Below, piece after piece: positions 1 through 7,000 of a DNA stretch of 33,065 nucleotides (position 1 is its first letter; the number at the start of each line of letters is the position of its first letter). The translations under genes and the position numbers were made by a program. Origin of the DNA: an uncultured Thermomicrobiales bacterium (GTDB taxonomy: Bacteria > Chloroflexota > Chloroflexia > Thermomicrobiales > UBA6265); assembly GCA_902806335.1 (NCBI GenBank), contig CADCWG010000103.1, forward strand, positions 1 through 33,065, in the 5' to 3' direction. The notes beneath the pieces were generated by a model. The model made no database searches. It was given only the letters and a program-made list of their open reading frames with translations, and had not been told where the DNA came from.

Positions 1-517
1 CGTTGTCCCGCGCGGCGGCTCGACCGCGACCGCGCCGGGTCAGGCGGGTGCGCTGCCGGGTGGACCCGGCCGGCGGCGTGATCGGGTGCCAGGCCACGGG
101 CGACGAGAGGACCAGCGACGTGGTGCAGCGCGCACCCGTCTCGGCCAGGGCATCGACCAGCGCCTCGAGCGCCGCGGTGTCCGCGACGTGGACCTTGACC
201 AGATAGGTCGCGTCCCCCGTCGTGCGGTGGCACTCCGCGACCGCCGGGTCGGTGGCGACGAGCGCCAGGAAGGCCTCGTAGTTCTCCCGGTCGACCACCG
301 CCTGGATCAAGGCGGTGAGCGGCCGGCCGAGGGCCGACGGCGCGACCACCGCGCGGTAGCCGGCGATCACGCCCCGATCTTCGAGGCGCCGCACCCGCTC
401 GATCATCGCCGGGCTCGAGAGCCCGACGTGCTCGGCCAGCCCCTTCATCGTCATCCGGCCGTGCTCCTGTAGCGCGTCCAGAATCCGCTCGTCCAGCGTA
501 TCGATCTGGCTCACCAT
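1..517 (-). CDS. Lrp/AsnC-family transcriptional regulator (partial, C-terminus beyond window)
   Basis: This is a DNA-binding regulator of the feast/famine (Lrp/AsnC) family, whose members act in the cytoplasm as oligomers that sense amino acids or related small molecules. The ATG at 517 follows an AGGA box about 5 bases upstream. Residues 1-60 form the family's winged helix-turn-helix, beginning with a dimer helix reading LDERILDALQEHGRMT and a recognition part reading GLSSPAMIERVRRLEDRGVI. The ligand-binding (RAM/AsnC) domain follows, with TTGDATYLVKVHVAD near residues 108-122. The frame is open to base 1 after 172 codons, so the stop lies outside the window. The last ~25 residues are Arg-rich and beyond the usual ~150-160 length. 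It is divergent from the sulfurtransferase at 909, so it could control that gene, but no effector can be read from the sequence. Confidence 0.9.
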   Translation of the reverse strand, partial: MVSQIDTLDERILDALQEHGRMTMKGLAEHVGLSSPAMIERVRRLEDRGVIAGYRAVVAPSALGRPLTALIQAVVDRENYEAFLALVATDPAVAECHRTTGDATYLVKVHVADTAALEALVDALAETGARCTTSLVLSSPVAWHPITPPAGSTRQRTRLTRRGRGRAAARDN

Positions 518-908
518 CTGCGTCCTGTCTCCCTATCCCGTCCCCGATCGCCGCGAGGCACCCCCCGCCGCGCCACCAGTTCGCCCCCGCTCGGCCTCGG
601 ACCACCGCACCGGTCCTTGCCGCCCGACCACTGCCGCCAATGGCCGATGACCGCTGATACTTTATTCGGAGTTCGCACGCCGAAACCGACGCCGAGTCAG
701 TCTATCCCCGTGTTCTGCGCAAGGCAAGGGCCGTTTCGTATCGGTAACGTACTTCTCCACGGGCGCTATTCCGTAGCCACGACGCCCCGTATCCTCCGAA
801 CTATCCACGGCTGCCACCGATTCTGTCCGTGTGGCGAGCGCCGGAGACGGCGGGAGACGAATTCGCTAGAATCATCCGGCTCCCGTGCGGGGCCACGGGG
901 AAGGGTAG
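518..908. other. Intergenic region between divergent lrp-type and sulfurtransferase genes
   Basis: No gene is supported here. Part of it (about 650-880) is clearly less GC-rich than the surroundings, as expected for a shared promoter region. It contains a good minus-10-like hexamer for the rightward gene (867-872) and short A/T runs around 655-670 that could serve the leftward regulator. Confidence 0.5.
867..872 (+). promoter_or_regulatory. Candidate -10 box (TAGAAT) of the sulfurtransferase
   Basis: TAGAAT matches the TATAAT consensus at five of six bases and lies 36 bp before the GTG start at 909. The best -35 position (844-849, GAGACG) is poor. The assignment rests on the -10 box and on the local drop in GC content. 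Confidence 0.35.
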
Positions 909-1808
909 GTGGCCGCGACTGGCGGCCAGGGGGAGCTCGTGGCGGCACCGCCGGACGACGGGTCGATCGGGGACCACTTCGGGGACGACGGGCCGATCGT
1001 GTCGGTCGCGTGGCTGCGGGCGCGCCTCGGCCAGCCGGGGGTCCGCGTCGTCGACGTGCGCCCCGCCAACGCCTACGCCGCCGCCCACATCCCCGGCGCC
1101 GCCCCCACGACCCTCGCCGCGATCCGGCTCGACCGCTCCGCGCCGGACGCCATCGCCCGCTTCGCCGCGGCGCTCTCCGACGAGGTGCGCCGCCTCGGCG
1201 TCCGACCGGGCGAGAAGGTCGTGTTCGTCGAAGACGTCAGCGGCACGATGGCCGCCCGCGCGGTCTGGGCGCTCGACTACCTCGGGCACGGGGGCGGTGC
1301 CCTCCTCGACGGGGGCCTCGTCGCCTGGGCCGCGGCGGGCGGCGCGCTGACCCGCGACCCGACGCCGCCAGAGCCGCCCGGCGACCTGTCCGTCGTCCCC
1401 GACCCCACCGTGCTGGTCACCGCCGACGAGCTGCTGGCGGGCATCGCCGGCTCGGCCGGCGGGCACGGGGCGGGGGCGTCGGGCTCCCCACCGCTTCCGG
1501 TGGACAGCCGGGGCGACGCGGAGTACGCCCTCGGCACGATCCCCGGCGCGGTCCACGTCGACTGGACGCGTCACCTCCGCCCAGACGGCCGTCTCCGCCC
1601 ACCGTCGGAGCTGCGGGCGCTCTACGCCGAGGCCGGACTCCCGGACGACCCCGACCGGCCGCTGGCGACCTTCTGCGGCAGCGGCTATCGGGCGGCGCAC
1701 GCCTACGTCGTCCTGCGGGCCCTCGGTCATCGCCGTGTCGGCAACTACGTGCCGTCCTGGAACGAGTGGGGCGCCCGCGCCGACCTGCCCGTGACCCCGG
1801 GTCGATAA
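909..1808 (+). CDS. Sulfurtransferase with two rhodanese domains (thiosulfate/3-mercaptopyruvate type)
   Basis: It is predicted to transfer a sulfane sulfur from thiosulfate or 3-mercaptopyruvate to an acceptor such as cyanide or a thiol, through a cysteine persulfide. The 299-residue protein has the usual tandem arrangement. The first rhodanese domain (about 28-130; VRVVDVRPANAYAAAHIPGA) has no active-site Cys in its loop. The second (about 155-295) has the CDC25-like loop F-C-G-S-G-Y-R with Cys256. The paired Trp/Gly end (SWNEWGARADLPV) is typical. The GTG at 909 follows a GGAAGGG box; a second in-frame GTG at 939 is possible, because residues 1-10 are unlike the family. Whether thiosulfate or mercaptopyruvate is the donor cannot be decided from CGSGYR by eye. 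Confidence 0.88.
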   Translation: MAATGGQGELVAAPPDDGSIGDHFGDDGPIVSVAWLRARLGQPGVRVVDVRPANAYAAAHIPGAAPTTLAAIRLDRSAPDAIARFAAALSDEVRRLGVRPGEKVVFVEDVSGTMAARAVWALDYLGHGGGALLDGGLVAWAAAGGALTRDPTPPEPPGDLSVVPDPTVLVTADELLAGIAGSAGGHGAGASGSPPLPVDSRGDAEYALGTIPGAVHVDWTRHLRPDGRLRPPSELRALYAEAGLPDDPDRPLATFCGSGYRAAHAYVVLRALGHRRVGNYVPSWNEWGARADLPVTPGR

Positions 1809-1892
1809 GCGCGCCGACGGTCCCGACTGGCACCACGGACACCCGGCCGGAGACGACCCGGCCCGACGGACACGACTCGGAGGGGGAGGGGG

Positions 1893-2132
1893 ATGCGACT
1901 GGTCCTGTCCAAGAGCCTGCGCGCCAAGCCGAACGGCGACGTGACGCACGACATCGGCGCGGCGGTGGCCCGCGCCGTCCCCGGCGGCGGGGTGGTCCTC
2001 GAGCTCGGCCCGGCGGACGGGCCGCCCCACCTGCGGCTCCACCTCAGCGGCGACGAGGCGGCGCGCCTCAGCGCGACCGTCCGCGGCGTCGCCGACGGCG
2101 GCGGCGAGGCGATCCTGCTCGTCGACGAGTGA
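1893..2132 (+). CDS. Small protein of unknown function (79 aa)
   Basis: I do not recognise this protein. The ATG at 1893 has a strong purine-rich ribosome site (GGAGGGGGAGGGG) just upstream. The product has no signal peptide or membrane segment. It looks like a compact alpha/beta domain with short beta segments (MRLVLSKSL, GVVLELG, LRLHLSG) and ends in ILLVDE. It starts 85 bp after the sulfurtransferase stop on the same strand and could share its transcript. The ribosome site and the codon pattern make it more credible than overlapping frames. Confidence 0.6.
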   Translation: MRLVLSKSLRAKPNGDVTHDIGAAVARAVPGGGVVLELGPADGPPHLRLHLSGDEAARLSATVRGVADGGGEAILLVDE

Positions 2133-2312
2133 GAGCCGCGCCGGCTGGCGACCGGGATGCCGCCTGCGTCGGGCGCGGCGGCGGTGGGACGGATTCGCTC
2201 CCCGGCCGTGGCTGGCTCGGATAGTCGTGCCGGCGCCGATCACGCCGGCGCCTTGGAGCACCCCTGCTCGGGCGCTGTCCTGATGACGCCGACGAGATCT
2301 ACTTCTCGGGCG

Positions 2313-2331
2313 GTCCGGGGTCGCCCCGGAC
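2313..2331 (-). terminator. Hairpin after the endonuclease V gene
   Basis: GTCCGGGG and CCCCGGAC form a perfect 8-bp stem with a 3-base loop, 62 bp downstream of the stop at 2393. There is no U-tract on either strand, so this is a terminator-like hairpin rather than a classical intrinsic terminator. Confidence 0.4.
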
Positions 2332-2392
2332 GTCACCGTCCCGCGTGAGCGGTCGGGTGGCCGCCACGGCGGAGCGGCACCCGGCCCCGGCG

Positions 2393-3109
2393 TCACTCCA
2401 GGCCGTCTCCCGCGTCGGCGAGCCGCTCCCGCCGTCGCGCCGTGACCAGGTCGTGGGCCGCCGCGGTCGGGACGGGCAGGAACGCGCCGTCGCGGCAGCA
2501 GGCGAGCGCCAGCGCCACCGCGCCGTCGACCGAGACCCGGTGGCCCGGGGAGACGAAGAGGGGCGCTCGCCGGGGCCGGGTCCGCACGGCCGCGCCGACG
2601 ACCTCGTCGTGGTCGACGAGCGGCGTCCGCGCACCGAACTCCCGCGCCGGCTCCTCCCAGTTGCCGACCAGCCGGCTCTTGGCGCAGCCAACGCTCGGCC
2701 GGTCGAGCAGCAGCCCGAGGTGGGATGCCAGGCCGAACCGGCGGGGGTGGGCGTAGCCGTGGCCGTCGAAGAGCACCAGGTCCGGCACGGCCTCGACCCG
2801 ACCCAACGCCTCGACCACCGCCGGTCCCTCCCGAAACGAGAGGAGCCCGGGGACGTAGGGGAACGTCACCGGGCGCTCGGCGAAGACGGCCTCGACGCGC
2901 TCCATCGCCGGGAGGGCGAAGACCACCACGACCGCGATCGCGGTGTCCTGCCCGCCGAGCTTGAGGTAGGTGTTGTCGACGCCGGCGACGAGGCGGATCC
3001 CCTCCGGCGCGAGCGTGTCCTCCAGCGACAACCGCGGGCGCAGCTCGCGCTGGATGCCGCGCGCCTCCCCCGGGGTGACGTCCCACCGGTGCAGCTCGGC
3101 GACGCGCAC
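2393..3109 (-). CDS. nfi: Endonuclease V (deoxyinosine 3'-endonuclease)
   Basis: It cuts the second phosphodiester bond 3' of deoxyinosine and begins repair of deaminated adenine. The 238-residue length fits the family. The family's metal and catalytic residues can be placed: Asp45 in AGVDNTY, Glu94 in YVPGLLSFREGP, Asp115 in LFDGHGYAHPRRFGLASHLG, and His190 in the late S-P-G-H motif. The Lys in VGCAKSRL (144) is also conserved. The start at 3109 begins MRVAELHRWD, which fits the short N-terminal extension usual in the family. It stands alone on the minus strand, facing the 1893-2132 gene tail to tail, with a hairpin beyond its stop. Confidence 0.93.
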   Translation of the reverse strand: MRVAELHRWDVTPGEARGIQRELRPRLSLEDTLAPEGIRLVAGVDNTYLKLGGQDTAIAVVVVFALPAMERVEAVFAERPVTFPYVPGLLSFREGPAVVEALGRVEAVPDLVLFDGHGYAHPRRFGLASHLGLLLDRPSVGCAKSRLVGNWEEPAREFGARTPLVDHDEVVGAAVRTRPRRAPLFVSPGHRVSVDGAVALALACCRDGAFLPVPTAAAHDLVTARRRERLADAGDGLE

Positions 3110-3198
3110 GGTGCCCCCTCAGACCGTCGTGGCCACGCGGACCGACTGGCCGGCCCGCGACACCGCCCCTCGCCGAGTCATGCGCCCCCCCCGCCGGC

Positions 3199-3244
3199 GG
3201 CCCCGGTCGGCCCCGGTCGGCCCCGGTCGGCCCCGGTCGGCCCC
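3199..3244. repeat. Short tandem repeat, 10-bp unit CCCCGGTCGG
   Basis: Four perfect consecutive copies of CCCCGGTCGG run from 3201 to 3240, with partial copies on both sides. The repeat lies in the 252-bp gap between the start of nfi and the end of the nucleoside phosphorylase gene. It is noncoding on the assigned gene map. Such arrays can vary in copy number by slippage. Confidence 0.85.
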
Positions 3245-3285
3245 CGGCGGTGGAGCAGGCATGGTAGTCGCAGCTTGCCAGGGAC

Positions 3286-3310
3286 CCGCTCCGAAGCGCG
3301 CCCGGAGCGG
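3286..3310 (-). terminator. Hairpin after the nucleoside phosphorylase gene
   Basis: CCGCTCCG (3286-3293) and CGGAGCGG (3303-3310) form an 8-bp perfect stem with a 9-base loop, 51 bp beyond the stop at 3362. It has no U-tract. Position and stem strength resemble the hairpins after nfi and after the genes ending at 16870 and 27715. Confidence 0.35.
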
Positions 3311-3361
3311 CTCACGGCTGCCTGGAGCGCCGGCGCCTCCGGTGCGGCCACCGGGATCCGC

Positions 3362-4132
3362 CTAGATCGCGAGGCAGCTCTCGGCGGCGAGCCAGACGAG
3401 GCGCTCCCGAACGTCGGTGTGCGTGTCCCAGCCGCGGTGGTCCCAGTCGCCGAGGCCGCTCACGTCGTCGCCACCGTAGAGGATCTGGGCGAGGGGCACC
3501 CCGCGGAACTGGGCGACGGCGAACAGCGTGGCGGCCTCCATCTCCACCGCCAGGCAGCCCTCCGCCCGCCGCCGCGCGATCCGCCCCGCCGTCTCGCGGT
3601 AGAGCGCGTCGGTGGTCCAGGTCTTGGCCAGGCGGTGCTCGACCCCGTGCCGGTCGAGGACCAGCCGAACCGCGGCGAGGGCGGTCGCCTCCGCGGCGAC
3701 CTCGCGGCTCGGCGGCAGGTAGTGGTATGAGGTCCCCTCGTCGCGCACGGCGGAGGTCGGCACGATCAGCTGGCCCATCGCGATCGCGGGGTCGAGGACA
3801 CCCGCGCCGCCGCAGGCGACGAAGGCGTCGCAGCCGAGCGCGATCAGCTCATCGAGGAACATCGCCGCCAGCGGCGCCCCCACACCGGGGTGGACGAGCG
3901 CGACGGCCTCGTCGCCGACCTCGATCCGGTAGACCGGGTTTGGCCCCAGCTCGCTGGCGAGGGACGCGACCTGCTGGGCACGCCCCTCGTCGCGCAGCCG
4001 GGCGATGACCTCGTGGAAGAAGCAGAGGACGCAGCGCGAGGGCACGCCCGGCGGCCGCCGGATGTGGTGCTGCGGCGTGTAGACCGCCCCCGGGTCCGGG
4101 TCGAACTCCAGGATCGGGTATGCCGCGGCCAT
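3362..4132 (-). CDS. Nucleoside phosphorylase (uridine phosphorylase-like)
   Basis: It is predicted to split purine or pyrimidine nucleosides with phosphate, giving base plus (deoxy)ribose-1-phosphate, in salvage metabolism. The 256-residue protein has the PNP/UDP family landmarks. These are the Gly-rich CGGAGVLD phosphate loop near 107-114, RDEGTSYHYLP near 130-140 as in uridine phosphorylase relatives, the ribose-binding E-M-E at 197-199 in LAVEMEAATLFAVA, and GGDDVSG near 220-226. The ATG at 4132 is chosen because GAGGAGG precedes it by a few bases and the homology begins there. The frame is open far upstream to 5215 only because of GC bias. Substrate choice (uridine, purine or MTA) cannot be read safely. 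Confidence 0.85.
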   Translation of the reverse strand: MAAAYPILEFDPDPGAVYTPQHHIRRPPGVPSRCVLCFFHEVIARLRDEGRAQQVASLASELGPNPVYRIEVGDEAVALVHPGVGAPLAAMFLDELIALGCDAFVACGGAGVLDPAIAMGQLIVPTSAVRDEGTSYHYLPPSREVAAEATALAAVRLVLDRHGVEHRLAKTWTTDALYRETAGRIARRRAEGCLAVEMEAATLFAVAQFRGVPLAQILYGGDDVSGLGDWDHRGWDTHTDVRERLVWLAAESCLAI

Positions 4133-4852
4133 CCGTCCTCCTCGCGATACGGGCGCCGCGCCGACGAGGCGGGGTAGCCCCTCGCTGGCCCGCGACCTCG
4201 TCGCCGGACACCAACCCCGGTGCCGGCGCGGTCGAGCGCGCCATCCCGGGACGCCGCGCCACGCGCCGCCGGATGGTACCCGCCTCCTCGTCCTCCGGTG
4301 TCGAGCAGCGGTCAGTTGTCCGCGTCCCCGACCAGCACTCGGGCGTGGGATGCCCCGCCGGAGCGCCCCACGTGGCCGCCGACGGGCCGCCGGCGCGAGC
4401 GGCCGAGCCTTCGATGGTCGGTCCCGTGGTCCGTGCGGCGAAGCCCCCGCACCTGGGCGTCGATCTTGGGCGGCGGCGCCCCGCCCCGCGATGCGATCTC
4501 GCGTTGGATCGGGCTGTTCGGTGGTCGAATCGGGGGCGCGGCGGCCCGCACCGGCCGGTGTGGGGCCAGAGGTCGGGGGCTTGGGCATGAAGCCGACCGC
4601 GAGACCGCCGGGCGTGGGGGCGGGCGACCTCCCGAGTTCCGGATCGCGCACCGTGCGCCGCCGAAGCCGTCCCGTCGGACTAGCGAGCCGACCCTGCCGG
4701 GTGTAGGCTGGGGACACCTCGGACACGTCGATGCCCGGTGCGGTCCGCTTCTGGTCGCCCATGCGCCGGGCGGAGTGAGTGGCGAACCCGGCTGAGGCCT
4801 CGATCGGCCTGGCCGGGTTTCCGTGCGCCCGGCCGTCGCTGCGGAGGGAGCC
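4133..4852. other. 720 bp without a supported gene
   Basis: Several long open frames exist on both strands but all are Arg/Pro/Gly-rich, have no domain I recognise and overlap each other, which is the usual result of high GC content. I see no tRNA or mobile element. It holds the promoter and leader of the minus-strand phosphorylase at its left end. Confidence 0.5.
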
Positions 4853-5165
4853 ATGGACGGGCCCAGGTTCGACGAGTTGACGACGCCCTGGCGGTCTGGT
4901 CGACCCGATGGGCGACATCCAGGAGGCTGGCGGCCGGACTCCGGGCGGTCCTCGCGTCGGGTCGCCGGGGTCTGGCCGTCGGCCTGCCGGGCGACGACCG
5001 CGTCGACTGTTTCGTCCAGCAGTTGTGCCTCGTCGACGACGCGACCCAGACGCTGATGCGCCAACCCAGCGGAGACGGTGACGAACGGATCCGCAAGGCA
5101 CCGCCCGAGCACACCGTGTGCTCGCGGGGCGCCGGGTGCTGCGTCGACCCCGAGTTCCGGCCCCC
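4853..5165 (+). pseudogene. Frameshifted remnant of a small exported, Cys-containing protein
   Basis: An ATG at 4853 has an excellent ribosome site (GGAGGGAG) and encodes M-D-G-P-R-F-D-E-L. This resembles the opening of a family I recall as common in Chloroflexota (MDxxRFDxLTRAL, then a twin-arginine leader). The frame then turns into unlikely Arg/Pro sequence. From about 4880 the neighbouring frame carries what looks like the continuation: DALAVW, then TSRRLAAGLRAVLASG as a Tat-like leader, GLAVGLPGDD, and a Cys-containing part with VCSRGAGCCVD near 5115-5150. A single frameshift near 4875-4885 would join the two. No convincing C-terminus follows. The right boundary is only where the Cys-rich part stops being recognisable. 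The pattern is seen in the sequence; the family link is from memory. It could be chance. Confidence 0.35.
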
Positions 5166-5722
5166 CCGGGCGCCGTGGTCCCGGTGTCGACCTGCCGCGA
5201 GCGCGGGGGCACCACCCGCGCCCCTGAGCGGGGCAGCGTGCCCGTCGCCTGGCGGCGTCGGCAGCCGTCGCCGCGTCCCGGCCCAGGGACGGCCGCTGCC
5301 CGTCGCGCTGACGCCCTCCGGCCGACAACGCCCCGACGGCCCTGCCGTCACCTGCCGCTACGACCTTGAAGTTCGGTTCAATGTTCTCTGCTACCGGATG
5401 CACCGCGGTCCGAGCCGAGGTGGGCGAATGGGATCAGCCTCGACGATGTTCCGCGACGTGCCGCGCGGTCCTCCCCCGGGTGCCCATGCATCGGGAGGGG
5501 TGACCGGCGGATCTGGCCGGATCGCTCTGGACGGGACCGGCGCTGCGTGCCCGGCCGCTACCTGGCAAGGATGATGAGGTTGGGCGACACCCGAGACCAG
5601 AGTGGATGGGGATGGTCCGTCCCGACTGACCCGCATAATCGGAGTGGCGAGTTCCGAGGCTCGGTCGACTTGGGCGAAGGCGTCCGGTGTCGGATCGGGC
5701 ACGCCGGTGGGAGGGCGCGACG
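5166..5722. other. Gap before the exported protein at 5723
   Basis: No intact gene is supported. The left part may hold the decayed C-terminal end of the remnant starting at 4853. CATAAT at 5634-5639, with no good -35 box, is the best -10 candidate for the gene at 5723. Confidence 0.4.
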
Positions 5723-6598
5723 ATGAGACGACTGGCCGCCGTAGTCCTGCTGCTGGGCGCGATGGTGGCGAGCCCGGCGATCGCCCAGGACGCGACGCCC
5801 GCGCCGCCCCAGGGTGCTCCCCCCGCCGCGCAGGGCGCGACGCCCGCGGCACTGGGCGCGACGCCCGCGGCACTGGGCGCGACGCCGGCAGGGGCTGAGA
5901 CGCCGGGAACCCGGGCGCCGTTCATCTCGGACGACGGCGTGTTCGCCTCGTCCGCCGCGCTGCTGCTGCCGCAGCCCGACGGCCCGTTCCCCCTGGGAAC
6001 CCCGGGCGAGGTCGCGGTGGTCGCGCACTTCCCGTCCCGGGAGAACACGGCGGTCGTCGTCGTCCTGCGGAACAACACGAACGCCGCGGTCAACACCGTC
6101 GTCGTCAGCGTCAGGGTGGCCGTCGGCGGCAGGACCGTTGCCCTCGGCACCTCCTCCAACGTCATGCCGGCGGAGATCGCGCCGACCGGCCTCGCCCTGG
6201 CCGCGATCCCGCTGGTCGGCGACGTCGTTCAGCCAGCCGACATCGCGGCGGCCGTGATCAGCGTCAGCGCCTCGCTCAACGAGGACGATCGGCCATTCGA
6301 ACCGATTAGCATGGTCGACGTCGTGGCCACCGCGGACGGCTACCTCGCCGGGCTCCGCAACACCGGCGAGCGAGCCACGCTCCAATCCGAGGCGGTGATC
6401 CTGATCTGCATCTCCGGCAGCGCCGACCAACCGATCGGCGCCTGGGCCGCCAACACGTTCGACGAGGTGATCGGTCCCGGGGAGTCGGCGACCGTCGAGC
6501 AGGATCTCGACTCCTCGTGGGCACCGTGCGACCAGTACATCGCCGCCGCGATCGGCGCCCAGGCGGAAGGCGTGCTCAACGAACCCGGGACGGACTGA
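5723..6598 (+). CDS. Sec-exported protein of unknown function
   Basis: This 291-residue product is predicted to be exported. MRR is followed by a hydrophobic stretch and a signal-peptidase site A-I-A before QDATP at about residue 22. The mature part opens with a Pro/Ala/Thr-rich linker holding three copies of the heptad GATPAAL/G, encoded by a 21-bp DNA repeat. The rest is beta-rich (FPSRENTAVVVVLRNNTNAA, VNTVVVSVRVAVGGRTVAL) and looks like an immunoglobulin-like or FxLYD/DUF4352-like fold that handles 'NNTN' turns. Two Cys residues (in LICISG and WAPCDQ) could form a disulfide. The ATG at 5723 is preferred over the upstream GTG/ATG frames because GGGAGGG lies 8 bases before it and the signal peptide begins there. 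A weak hairpin follows the stop. I do not recognise its role. Confidence 0.8.
   Translation: MRRLAAVVLLLGAMVASPAIAQDATPAPPQGAPPAAQGATPAALGATPAALGATPAGAETPGTRAPFISDDGVFASSAALLLPQPDGPFPLGTPGEVAVVAHFPSRENTAVVVVLRNNTNAAVNTVVVSVRVAVGGRTVALGTSSNVMPAEIAPTGLALAAIPLVGDVVQPADIAAAVISVSASLNEDDRPFEPISMVDVVATADGYLAGLRNTGERATLQSEAVILICISGSADQPIGAWAANTFDEVIGPGESATVEQDLDSSWAPCDQYIAAAIGAQAEGVLNEPGTD
5833..5888 (+). repeat. 21-bp coding minisatellite in the 5723 gene
   Basis: Two perfect 21-bp copies (5833-5853 and 5854-5874) and a partial third encode the heptad G-A-T-P-A-A-L in the linker just after the signal peptide. The unit is a multiple of three, so copy-number change would keep the frame. Confidence 0.85.
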
Positions 6599-6620
6599 GG
6601 CCGGTAACACCCTCCGCCAC

Positions 6621-6646
6621 CACCCCCCTGCGTTCTAGAGGGGGTG
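6621..6646 (+). terminator. Hairpin after the 5723-6598 gene
   Basis: CACCCCC and GGGGGTG form a 7-bp stem around a 12-base loop, 22 bp after the TGA at 6596-6598. No U-tract follows. It may work in both directions, because the minus-strand methyltransferase ends beyond it at 7001. Confidence 0.4.
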
Positions 6647-7000
6647 CGCACAGCCGCGAGGTCGGTCGGCCTACGACCCCACCAGCGCGCCCGACGGCTG
6701 CGCCGGCCGGGATCGAGGCCCGCACGCGGCGACGGGATCGAGGACCGCGCGCGGCGAAAGGACGAGCACGCCGCGCAGGCGGCCCCGAGGCTCGCCGAGG
6801 TCCGGTGCGCCGAGGTCTCGCCCATCCACGCCAGCGACCGAGCCATGCGCCCGTGCCGAGACGGCGATCATGGGCTCCTTGTTCGACTATCCCACCGGAC
6901 CTCCCGGCGCCTCATCTCGGACCAGCCCGTTGGGCGACTCCCGAACCGGCGCTGTCCGCGCCAGGGCGCGGCTGCGCGGCCCCGATCGCCGACGGGGCGG
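6647..7000. other. 354 bp between convergent genes, no supported gene
   Basis: The stretch separates the convergent 5723 and methyltransferase genes. I see short GC inverted repeats near 6950-6985 (for example GGCGC with GCGCC) but no clear gene or RNA. Confidence 0.5.

Noticed and set aside
801-3086. Very long minus-strand open frame (over 750 codons) across the sulfurtransferase region
   Set aside because: It is Arg/Gly/Pro-rich, has no domain, and lies antisense to a clear rhodanese gene; it is a product of high GC content. The same holds for long antisense frames at 9186-10745 and 25411-26754.
3199-3244. CRISPR-like array
   Set aside because: The 10-bp units are contiguous with no spacers; it is a simple tandem repeat.
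4133-5215. N-terminal extension of the nucleoside phosphorylase to 617 residues
   Set aside because: The family homology starts at the ATG at 4132, which has its own strong ribosome site; the upstream translation is low-complexity.
4738-5574. An intact plus-strand gene of 278 codons
   Set aside because: Only the part from about 4880 to 5160 looks protein-like and it lacks a matching start in its own frame; a frameshifted remnant starting at 4853 explains it better.
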